Part shown: piece after piece, positions 43,246-50,356 of the stretch
Position numbering within the stretch: the first letter of the stretch is position 1
Layout: each line of letters starts with the position of its first letter
Program-made: the position numbers and the translations under genes
The notes under the pieces: generated by a model
The model's database searches: none
What the model was told of the DNA's origin: nothing
Seen by the model: only the letters and a program-made list of their open reading frames with translations
Assembly (NCBI RefSeq): GCF_019428685.1
Contig: NZ_CP080095.1
Location: 1,364,001-1,428,000, forward strand
Origin: Paraburkholderia edwinii
GTDB taxonomy: Bacteria; Pseudomonadota; Gammaproteobacteria; Burkholderiales; Burkholderiaceae
DNA: 64,000 nucleotides
Reading direction: 5' to 3'

Positions 43246-43462
43246 CGGCAAATTATAACACGCGTCCTTGCGCGTCCAGCCCGCTTTGTCGTTACTTTTT
43301 TCGTCTGCCGGGCTGAATCGTCTATTTCATTGCACATTACATCCTTCTGACGCGTCTTCAGTTCAACAGGCGTGTCGGAATCCTGAATGCGTTTGCTCGA
43401 GCGATTTCGATGCGTATTGAATGTTCGGCTGAATTGACAATTAACCGGACGCACCTGGCATA

Positions 43463-43496
43463 CCGAAAAAAAACCGCAAAAAAACTCGCGAAAAAA
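43463..43496 (+). other. Three A-tracts in phase with the helical turn (curved DNA)
   Basis: CCG followed by 8 A, CCGC followed by 7 A, and CTCGCG followed by 6 A, spaced 11-12 bases apart, so the bends should add. They lie about 320-350 bases upstream of the first APE gene. On the other strand they are the T-tracts after the hairpin at 43497-43520. Confidence 0.6.
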
Positions 43497-43520
43497 GCGC
43501 CGCTAAAGCAAGCGCGGCGC
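43485..43520 (-). terminator. Terminator-like hairpin on the minus strand
   Basis: GCGCCGC (43497-43503) pairs with GCGGCGC (43514-43520), loop of 10; TTTTTTCGCGAG follows on the minus strand. No minus-strand gene is seen upstream; a small RNA from about 43600 is possible. Confidence 0.5.
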
Positions 43521-43811
43521 GCTTCACGCGTCGCGTGTGCGAGACGGATAGGGGTTCGTCCTGGTTTTGGGCTGATTTATCCAAAAATGTTGCGTATCAT
43601 TCGCCGGTCGCGGGCGACCGCGGCAGGGAGCAGTTCGAAGGCCTTAGCGCCCTGTACTAAATAAATAGCGGCCGGTGCCGTTATAACTCGCTAAACAGGA
43701 AAAAACTGGACCCCTGAACAGCGAATGCCCTCGAAGAAGGGCGCTTGTGCGGCATGTCTCGCGCAAAGCCTCCTTCTACGCACCGGCCACCCCGTATGCG
43801 CGTACACCGAT

Positions 43812-44537
43812 ATGCCCAATCTGCACTGGACCATTCCGGTCGCTCGCTGGTCTTCCTGGCCTGTCAATGCAGCCAAAGCCCCCGATCTGAGCTTTATCGA
43901 GCCGATCGTGCGGCGCCGTCTGAGCAGTCTGTCGCGCGTTGCGCTGAAGGTCGCGCACGACTGCGCCGCGGATCGCGCAGCGGTGCGCGTGCTGTTTGCG
44001 TCGCGGCACGGCGAGTTGCGACGGACTACGGAAATTCTGCATGCGATAACAGCGGGCGAGCCCGTTTCGCCAACGGCGTTCAGCCTGTCGGTACTGAATG
44101 CGATGACGGGCATATTCGGCATCGCGCGCGGCGACCGGAGCGCGGCGGGCGCGGTGTCGGCGGGTGCCGCCACGCTCGGCTATGCGCTTCTCGAGGCGCA
44201 TGCGCAGTACGAGGCAGATCCGTCGGCGCCGGTCCTGATGATCTACGCGGACGAGCCCGCGGATGCCGCGTACGGCGCGATCGAAGACGAAGTGCAGGGC
44301 GGCGCGCTCGCCGTGTTGCTGGACGCGTCGACCGCACTCGGGCGCCTCGAATGCTCGGCATCGGGCGCAGGCAAAGATGCAGGCAAAGAGACAGGCGAAC
44401 GCGCACGCGAACCGGGTGCCGCCGCGTTCGCCACACAAAGCGAGGCACTGCTGCAGTGTCTCGAGGGACGCACCGCATCGCGGTGGCAAAGCGGCTCCGC
44501 GATATGGGAGTGGAACTGGCATGACGGCGAAGCTTGA
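43812..44537 (+). CDS. Beta-ketoacyl synthase-like chain-length-factor protein (APE cluster)
   Basis: 241 residues, Ketoacyl-synt_2-type, half the size of a ketosynthase. LHWTIPVARWSSWPVN opens it, VRVLFASRHGELRRTTEIL and SPTAFSLSVLNAMTGIFGIARGD follow. The active-site Cys of true ketosynthases is absent (position occupied by VLNAMTG), as in the ApeC-type partner subunit. It should pair with a ketosynthase to set polyene length. Residues about 185-200 come from a 12-bp repeat. An in-frame ATG at 43725 would add 29 unlike residues. First gene of the operon; overlaps the next by 17 bases. Confidence 0.78.
   Translation: MPNLHWTIPVARWSSWPVNAAKAPDLSFIEPIVRRRLSSLSRVALKVAHDCAADRAAVRVLFASRHGELRRTTEILHAITAGEPVSPTAFSLSVLNAMTGIFGIARGDRSAAGAVSAGAATLGYALLEAHAQYEADPSAPVLMIYADEPADAAYGAIEDEVQGGALAVLLDASTALGRLECSASGAGKDAGKETGERAREPGAAAFATQSEALLQCLEGRTASRWQSGSAIWEWNWHDGEA
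44367..44414 (+). repeat. 12-bp coding repeat in the chain-length-factor gene
   Basis: GCAGGCAAAGAT, GCAGGCAAAGAG, ACAGGCGAACGC and GCACGCGAACCG, four in-frame units encoding a Gly-Lys/Glu-rich loop. Confidence 0.75.
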
Positions 44538-45309
44538 CTACTACTGGCGGCTCTTTGCCACTGGCATGAGCTTCGTGGCGTTCGGCCTGTGCGGGCTCGC
44601 TTTTTCGCTGCTGATGTTTCCGCTCGCGTCGCTATGGCCGTATCGCGCCTCGCGTCAACGCGCCGTGGCCGAACTGATTCACGTGTTCTTTCGCGCGCTC
44701 GTGTGGGTGCTGCGCATCGTTGGCGTGATGAAGCTCGACGTGGCCGGCGTCGAGGCCTTGCGCGCACGGCGGCCGGCGATCGTCGTCGCGAATCACCCGA
44801 CGTGGCTCGACGTGATGGTGCTGCTGTCGCTCACGCCGCGCGCGTGCTGCGTCGTGAAGAGCACGCATTGGGGCAACCCATGTTTCTGGGGCATCGTGCG
44901 CGCGGCCTCGTATGTGAGCAATGCGGACCCGGTCGAACTCGTCGAAGCCGGTGCCCGCCAGCTCGCCGACGGCTACACGATGATCATTTTTCCCGAAGGC
45001 ACGCGCAGCCCCGCGCCGAACCGCATGCATGCATTCTCACGCGGGTTCGCGCATATGGCGATCGGCACGCGTGCGCCGATCCTGCCGGTGCTGATGGACT
45101 GCGATCCGCCGGCGTTTACGAAAGGCATGCGCTGGTACAACGTCCCGCCGCGTGCGTTTCATATGCGCGTCAACGTGCTCGCGCCGATCGGCAGCGACGT
45201 CTTCACCGCACCGGATATGCCGCCGGCGCTCGCGGCACGCCGCATGACGAGCGCAATCGAAGCCCACATTACCCAGCATCTGTTCGACTATGGATTCTTT
45301 AAAGCTTGA
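44521..45309 (+). CDS. Lysophospholipid acyltransferase-like protein (PlsC family, APE cluster)
   Basis: 262 residues. Two N-terminal membrane helices, then the acyltransferase motif NHPTWLD (H-x4-D) near residue 95 and the second motif FPEGTRS near 163. Corresponds in order to ApeD of the enterobacterial cluster. It probably moves an acyl chain onto a glycerol-type or sugar anchor for the polyene. GGGAG 10 bases before ATG 44521. It overlaps the upstream gene by 17 and the first ACP by 20 bases. Confidence 0.85.
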   Translation: MTAKLDYYWRLFATGMSFVAFGLCGLAFSLLMFPLASLWPYRASRQRAVAELIHVFFRALVWVLRIVGVMKLDVAGVEALRARRPAIVVANHPTWLDVMVLLSLTPRACCVVKSTHWGNPCFWGIVRAASYVSNADPVELVEAGARQLADGYTMIIFPEGTRSPAPNRMHAFSRGFAHMAIGTRAPILPVLMDCDPPAFTKGMRWYNVPPRAFHMRVNVLAPIGSDVFTAPDMPPALAARRMTSAIEAHITQHLFDYGFFKA

Positions 45310-45589
45310 GATCAAACAGCTTCTGATCGAGGCGCTCGATCTGGAAGACCTGACGCCCGCCGATATCGACGACGATGCGCCGCTGTTCGCCACCGACGGC
45401 GTCGGCCTCGACTCGATCGACGCACTCGAGATCGGCATCGTGCTGCGCAAGCATTACCAGCTCACGATCGCCGCCAACGACGAAAGCACCCGCGAGCACT
45501 TCCGTTCGATCAGCACGCTCGCGGCGCTGGTCGCAAGTCAGCGCGAACCGGCCGATGCCGCCGACAGCACAATAAAGAAGGGGGAATAG
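45290..45589 (+). CDS. Acyl carrier protein 1 (APE cluster)
   Basis: 99 residues. The phosphopantetheine attachment motif is GLDSIDALEI with Ser42. An acidic helical protein like ApeE. It carries the growing aryl polyene as a thioester in the cytoplasm. The C-terminal 15 residues are a polar tail. It sits 3 bases before the second ACP. Confidence 0.92.
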   Translation: MDSLKLEIKQLLIEALDLEDLTPADIDDDAPLFATDGVGLDSIDALEIGIVLRKHYQLTIAANDESTREHFRSISTLAALVASQREPADAADSTIKKGE

Positions 45590-45592
45590 AAC

Positions 45593-45844
45593 GTGACCGA
45601 CGCAGAAATCCTCGCGCGCATTCGCGCGATCTTCAAGGAGAACTTCGCCATCGATCCCGAACGCGTGACGCCCGAGGCGCACCTGTTCGAGGAACTCGAC
45701 CTCGATAGTATCGACGCCGTCGATCTGGCGATCAAGCTGCAGGAAATGACGGGCCGTCGCATCAAGCCGGAAGAGTTCAAGTCGGTGCGCACGGTGGGCG
45801 ATGTGATCGTTGCGGTCGAATCGCTGCTCGCGGCGCAGGGCTGA
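45593..45844 (+). CDS. Acyl carrier protein 2 (APE cluster)
   Basis: 83 residues beginning at GTG 45593 (GGGGAA upstream). Attachment motif DLDSIDAVDL with Ser39. Two ACPs in tandem are a hallmark of APE and related clusters; one may serve starter loading and one extension. Its stop overlaps the next ATG (TGATG). Confidence 0.93.
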   Translation: MTDAEILARIRAIFKENFAIDPERVTPEAHLFEELDLDSIDAVDLAIKLQEMTGRRIKPEEFKSVRTVGDVIVAVESLLAAQG

Positions 45845-46500
45845 TGCAGCAGGATCCGTCGCATGGACCGGCCGCTACGGGCGCCGCGCGCCGCGTGACG
45901 GCGCGCGTGATGAACGTCGCGGCGAAACTCGCTTATCCGGTCGTGATTCTGTTCGCGTGGCACTCGCGTGCGCCGCGCTACGTCGGCTGCATGCTGTTCG
46001 GCCTGCTTTGCGTGCAGCAGATCGCGCGCCGCGGCGCGCTCGCCGCGACGCTCAAGCGCATCTCGGCCGTCGAATGGAGCGTGGCGGCATTGCTCGGCTG
46101 CGGCTCCGCGGTCATCGTCGCGACCAATAGCGAACTGCTGCTGCGCCTCTACCCGAGTCTCGTAAACCTCGGCTTGCTGATCGCGTTCGGCGCGACGCTC
46201 GTGCGCGGGCCGTCGATGGTCGAGAAATTTGCGCGGCTGCGCAAGCCGGATCTGAGCGAACCGGCGATTCGCTATACGCGTCACGTGACTCAGGTGTGGT
46301 GTGCGTTCTTCGTGCTGAACGGCGCGTTTTCGCTCTATACGGCGCTGTGCTGGCCGCGCGATGCGTGGTCGCTCTATAACGGCGCGATTGCGTATGGATT
46401 GATCGGCCTGTTGTTCGCCGGCGAGATCGTGTGGCGTTATCTCGTCGTGTTGCCGCGCGTGGCGCGTGCTGAACCGTCGGCACGCTCGGAGGCCGCATGA
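45844..46500 (+). CDS. COG4648-type integral membrane protein (APE cluster)
   Basis: 218 residues with about six membrane helices (LAYPVVILFAWHSR, CMLFGLLCVQQIA, WSVAALLGCGSAVIVA, LVNLGLLIAFGATL, VWCAFFVLNGAFSLYTALC, AYGLIGLLFAGEIVWRY). Matches ApeG by position between the ACPs and the ligase. The role is unknown; association with export or acyl transfer at the membrane is inferred from the context. Overlaps the ligase gene by 4 bases. Confidence 0.8.
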   Translation: MQQDPSHGPAATGAARRVTARVMNVAAKLAYPVVILFAWHSRAPRYVGCMLFGLLCVQQIARRGALAATLKRISAVEWSVAALLGCGSAVIVATNSELLLRLYPSLVNLGLLIAFGATLVRGPSMVEKFARLRKPDLSEPAIRYTRHVTQVWCAFFVLNGAFSLYTALCWPRDAWSLYNGAIAYGLIGLLFAGEIVWRYLVVLPRVARAEPSARSEAA

Positions 46501-48305
46501 TCGCGCTGCACGATCTGCTGCGCGGCCGGCGTGCGGCGCATACGCCGGTTTGCCGCGACGTATCGCGAGGCGACGCGCAAGATCAGGCGCAAGGACAGAC
46601 GCAAGGACAGACGCAAGATCGCGTGCAAGGCCACTCTTCAAGCGCCTCAAAAACCGCCACGACGATCGACCACGCCGCATTTTGCGCGCGCGTCGCTGCG
46701 ATCGCGGCGCATGTCGATAAGCAGCAGGGCACGCGCTGCGCGCTGTGCATCGACGACACCTACGACTTCGCCTGCGCGCTCTTCGCGATCCTCGCGTGCG
46801 GCAAGGAGCCGGTGATTCCCGCTAGCGCGACGCCAGGCTATCTGGCCGACCTTGCCGGCGCGTACGACTCGGTCCTGACCGACGCATCGGTGCAGGCGCT
46901 CGCCCGCGAGACTTCGCTGATGTCCGATCCCGCGTCTTCCGCCGAACGCGCCGGTCGATACACACATATCGATCCGCACGCGCCGCTCACGCTGTACACA
47001 TCCGGCAGTAGCGGCACGCCGAAGCCGATTCGTAAAACGCTCGCGCAGTTCGATGCCGAAGTGCGCACGCTCGAAAACCAGTGGCGCGATCTCGCAGGCA
47101 CTGCGACGGTCGTCGCGAGCGTGCCGCATCGGCATATCTACGGTTTGCTGTTTCGCGTGCTGTGGCCGCTGGCGGCCGGCCGGCCGTTCGATCGAACGGC
47201 GGTGAACGAGCCGCAGCAATTGCAGACGCGCATCGATGCGTACGGGGCGACGGTCGTCGTTTCCGCACCCGCGCAGTTGTCGCGCTGGCCCGCATTACCC
47301 GGCTTCGCGACGCTCGCGCCGGTGCCGCGCGCGTTCTTTTCGTCGGGCGGACCGCTTGCCGAAGAGGCCGCGCGCGAGTACGCGGCCGCGTTCGGCGGCG
47401 CGTCGCCGGTGGAAATCTACGGCAGCACCGAGACGGGCGGCATCGGCTGGCGCTGCCAGAGCGCATCGACGGCGTGGCAGCCGCTGGTCGGCATCGACAC
47501 GCGGCGCGGCGTGGATGGGGCGCTCGAACTGCGCTCGCCGCATCTCGGTCACGACGACTGGCATCGCACCGACGACGCCGTGTCGTTCGATGCAAACGGC
47601 CGCTTTACGCTGCAAGGTCGGCTCGACCGCATCGTGAAGCTCGACGGCAAGCGCGTGTCGTTGCCCGAACTCGAAGCGCGCCTGATGCTGCACCCCTATG
47701 TCGCGCAGGCCGCGACGGTGCCGCTCGCCGGTGTATCGCGCGAGCGCATCGGCGCCGTGATCGCGTTGAGCGAGACGGGCAGTGCGGCGCTGCGCGCGAG
47801 CGGCCGCATTGCGCTCGCGAAGACGCTGCATCGTCATCTCGCGACGTATTTCGACACCGTCGTGTTGCCGCGCCGCTGGCGTTTCAGGATCGCGCTGCCT
47901 TACGACGCGCGCGGCAAACTGCCCGCCACCACGCTTGCGCAAGCGTTCGGACCGCGCCCGGAAGGCGTCGAAGTGCTGGCGGAAGCGCGCGACGGCAACG
48001 AACTGCACTACGAACTGCGCGTGCCGCCGTCGCTCGTCCATTTCGACGGCCACTTCCCCGGCGTGCCGATTCTGCCGGGCGTCGTGCAGCTCGACTGGGC
48101 GATCCGCCTCGCGTCCGAACACGTGCCCGGCGTGGACGGCCTCGCGTCGATCGACCGGCTCAAATTCACGGCGCCCGTGCGCCCCGGCGCGCTGCTCGCG
48201 CTGACGCTCGCGCACGACGCGCCGCGGCGGCGCGTGCAGTTCTCTTACCGGCTCGGGGAACGCGATTGCGCGTCGGGCGTGATCGTCTATCGGGAGTCCA
48301 CGTGA
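46497..48305 (+). CDS. Acyl-AMP ligase fused to a hotdog dehydratase (APE cluster)
   Basis: 602 residues. N-terminal adenylation domain with the P-loop YTSGSSGTPKPIRKT (about 166-180), VEIYGSTETGG and HRTDDAV near 365, then GRLDRIVKLDGKRVSL. This loads an aryl acid as acyl-AMP onto ACP. From about 505 a FabA/FabZ-like hotdog domain follows, with VHFDGHFPGVPILPGVVQLDWA, the catalytic-His motif of 3-hydroxyacyl-ACP dehydratases. In the enterobacterial cluster these are two genes (ApeH and ApeI). A Gln-rich repeat (about residues 27-46) is inserted near the N-terminus. Overlaps the next gene by 4 bases. Confidence 0.87.
   Translation: MIALHDLLRGRRAAHTPVCRDVSRGDAQDQAQGQTQGQTQDRVQGHSSSASKTATTIDHAAFCARVAAIAAHVDKQQGTRCALCIDDTYDFACALFAILACGKEPVIPASATPGYLADLAGAYDSVLTDASVQALARETSLMSDPASSAERAGRYTHIDPHAPLTLYTSGSSGTPKPIRKTLAQFDAEVRTLENQWRDLAGTATVVASVPHRHIYGLLFRVLWPLAAGRPFDRTAVNEPQQLQTRIDAYGATVVVSAPAQLSRWPALPGFATLAPVPRAFFSSGGPLAEEAAREYAAAFGGASPVEIYGSTETGGIGWRCQSASTAWQPLVGIDTRRGVDGALELRSPHLGHDDWHRTDDAVSFDANGRFTLQGRLDRIVKLDGKRVSLPELEARLMLHPYVAQAATVPLAGVSRERIGAVIALSETGSAALRASGRIALAKTLHRHLATYFDTVVLPRRWRFRIALPYDARGKLPATTLAQAFGPRPEGVEVLAEARDGNELHYELRVPPSLVHFDGHFPGVPILPGVVQLDWAIRLASEHVPGVDGLASIDRLKFTAPVRPGALLALTLAHDAPRRRVQFSYRLGERDCASGVIVYREST
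46575..46634 (+). repeat. 12-bp coding repeat in the ligase gene
   Basis: Five in-frame units: GCGCAAGATCAG, GCGCAAGGACAG, ACGCAAGGACAG, ACGCAAGATCGC and GTGCAAGGCCAC. They encode a Gln/Gly/Asp-rich stretch such as AQGQTQGQTQ. Confidence 0.8.
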
Positions 48306-50356
48306 ATTTCGCCGCCTGCATCGTGGTGCCGATATACAACCACAAGGACGCGATCGGCGAAACGCTCGCGAAGCTCGCGGTCCACGGGCTGCCGATCTTT
48401 CTCGTCGACGACGGCAGCGATGCCGCGACGCGCGAAGTGCTCAATGCGCTGCACGACCGGTACGCCCCGCAACTGACGCTGCTGCGGCGGCCGAAGAACG
48501 GCGGCAAGGGTGCGGCCGTGATGGACGGACTGCGCGCCGCGCGGGTCGCCGGCTACACGCATGCGCTGCAGATCGACGCCGATGGGCAGCACGATGCAGC
48601 CGATGTGCCGCGTTTTATCGAAGCCGCGCGCGCCGCGCCCGCGGCTGTCGTGATCGGCCGTCCGGTCTACGACGCGAGCGTGCCGAAGGCGCGTTTGTAC
48701 GGCCGCTATCTGACGCACGTGTGGGTGTGGATCGAAACGCTGTCGCTGACGATCGGCGATTCGATGTGCGGCTTCCGGCTCTATCCGCTTGCGGCCGCGT
48801 GCGCGCTGCTCGACGAGGTCGCGCTGCCGGAGCGCATGGACTTCGACATCGAGATCCTCGTGCGTTTGTACTGGCGGCATATCGCGTTTCGCACGCTCGA
48901 CACTCGCGTCACGTACGCGCAGGACGGCGTGTCGCATTTCGATGTGCTGTGGGACAACGTGCGCATCTCGCGCAGCCACACGCGCCTCGTGTGCGGGATG
49001 CTCTGGCGCTTGCCGGTGCTGCTCGCGCACAAGCTGATGCCGCGCGACGCGGGCGTGCCGGTTGTGGAAAACGACGCGGTAAGCGGGGCTGCGAACGGCC
49101 CTGCAATCGGCCTCGAAGACAGGCCTGAAAACGCGGCGGCGGCCGGCGCCAAACACAGCGCGCCGCACAGCGGCCGCCCGAATGCCACCGCATCCACCGC
49201 ATCCACGGCGTCCACCGCGTCCACGCAAGCGCCGGTCAACCCTCATCACTGGTCGCGTATTGCCGAACGCGGCAGCCGTCTCGGCATGCAAACCCTTGCG
49301 CTCAGTTGCCGGCTGTTCGGTCTGCGTGTGACGGGCTGGCTACTGCATCCGATCGTCGCGTACTTCCTGCTGACGGGCCGCGCCGCGCGGAGTGCCTCGC
49401 GCACGTATTTCACGCGACTCGCGAACGCCGCGCAAAACGATGCAGCCGAAGCGACGCGCGCTGAAAAAGCGAACATCGCAAGCGACAAAACGCGCGACGA
49501 GACAGCAAGCAACACAAGCGGCGACGCAACGCACAGCAGCAACGCAATACAAAACCCCCGTATGCCGCGCCCCGGCTGGCCCAGCGCATACCGGCAGATG
49601 TACGCCTTCGCGCAAGCCGGCCTGCACAAGCTTGCCGCATGGTCCGGCCGCGTCAACATCGACGCAATCGCCTTCGACGATCCGTCCGCATTCGAAGCGC
49701 TGGCCGCGAGCGGCCGCGGCGCGCTCGTCATCGGCGCGCATCTCGGCAATCTGGAAATGATGCGCGCGCTCGCCATACGCGGCGCATACGTGAAGATCAC
49801 CGCGATCGTCTACACCGAACACGCGCGGCGCTTCAACAATGTGCTGGCCGGCGCGAACAGCCAGTTCGCGCAGCGCCTTGTCGAAGTCAGCGACTTCGGT
49901 CCGCAGACGTCGATGATGATGCAGGAGCGCATCGACGCGGGCGAACTGCTCGTGATTGTCGGCGACCGCGTGCCGGCGAGCGAATCGGGCCGCACGATCG
50001 ACGCGCAGTTTCTCGGTGCGACCGCGCCGTTCGCGCAAGGGCCGTACGTGCTCGCGCATGCGCTCGGCTGCCCGGTCTACCTGTTTTTCTGCCTGAAGGA
50101 AGCGCGCGCAAGCTATCGCGTCTACTTCGAGCCGTTCGCCGAACGCATCGAACTGCCGCGCGGCGAGCGGCTTGCGCATCTGGCCGCATGGGCGCAACGC
50201 TATGCGGCGCGGCTCGAGTACTACTGCCGCAAAGCGCCTTACCAGTGGTTCAACTTTTACGATTTCTGGGCGCGTCCCGCGAAGGCGACGCCCGCACAAG
50301 ACCGCTTCGTGCGCGTGTCCGCGCGAAGCAACGGGGGAGCGAATGGCCGAGCATGA
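48302..50356 (+). CDS. Glycosyltransferase family 2 fused to a LpxL-like acyltransferase (APE cluster)
   Basis: 684 residues from GTG 48302. GT2 domain: VVPIYNHKDAI, LVDDGSD, QIDADGQHD (D-x-D metal site), about 1-245. A linker (about 250-320) contains a Thr-Ala-Ser repeat. A lauroyl/myristoyl acyltransferase-type domain (about 330-670) follows, with GAHLGNLEMM (H-x4-E) and IVGDRVPASE. In the enterobacterial cluster this is also usually a long GT/acyltransferase protein (ApeJ). It should decorate the polyene-lipid with sugar and acyl groups at the inner face. A second low-complexity stretch lies at about 400-430. Confidence 0.85.
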   Translation: MNFAACIVVPIYNHKDAIGETLAKLAVHGLPIFLVDDGSDAATREVLNALHDRYAPQLTLLRRPKNGGKGAAVMDGLRAARVAGYTHALQIDADGQHDAADVPRFIEAARAAPAAVVIGRPVYDASVPKARLYGRYLTHVWVWIETLSLTIGDSMCGFRLYPLAAACALLDEVALPERMDFDIEILVRLYWRHIAFRTLDTRVTYAQDGVSHFDVLWDNVRISRSHTRLVCGMLWRLPVLLAHKLMPRDAGVPVVENDAVSGAANGPAIGLEDRPENAAAAGAKHSAPHSGRPNATASTASTASTASTQAPVNPHHWSRIAERGSRLGMQTLALSCRLFGLRVTGWLLHPIVAYFLLTGRAARSASRTYFTRLANAAQNDAAEATRAEKANIASDKTRDETASNTSGDATHSSNAIQNPRMPRPGWPSAYRQMYAFAQAGLHKLAAWSGRVNIDAIAFDDPSAFEALAASGRGALVIGAHLGNLEMMRALAIRGAYVKITAIVYTEHARRFNNVLAGANSQFAQRLVEVSDFGPQTSMMMQERIDAGELLVIVGDRVPASESGRTIDAQFLGATAPFAQGPYVLAHALGCPVYLFFCLKEARASYRVYFEPFAERIELPRGERLAHLAAWAQRYAARLEYYCRKAPYQWFNFYDFWARPAKATPAQDRFVRVSARSNGGANGRA
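49181..49225 (+). repeat. 9-bp coding repeat in the GT/acyltransferase linker
   Basis: AATGCCACC, GCATCCACC, GCATCCACG, GCGTCCACC and GCGTCCACG, in-frame 9-mers giving Ala-Ser-Thr repeats between the two domains. Confidence 0.8.

Larger units (their letters stand above)
43246..43811. other. Region between the riboswitch promoter and the APE operon
   Basis: About 565 bases. It contains the riboswitch -10, three phased A-tracts (43463-43496), a minus-strand terminator-like hairpin (43491-43520), a perfect CGGTCGC-GG-GCGACCG palindrome (43605-43620) and a TATAAC at 43682-43687 that might be part of the APE promoter. No convincing protein gene; in-frame codons upstream of 43812 could extend the first APE gene. 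Confidence 0.5.

Noticed and set aside
43086..43454. A 122-codon minus-strand frame spanning the riboswitch
   Set aside because: The interval is explained by the yybP-ykoY aptamer, and the protein would have no features and no ribosome-binding site.
47081..48301. An open frame continuing upstream of the GT/acyltransferase gene for about 400 codons
   Set aside because: It runs out of phase with the well-supported ligase-dehydratase gene and is Arg/Ala-rich nonsense. The GT2 domain begins exactly at GTG 48302 with a ribosome-binding site.
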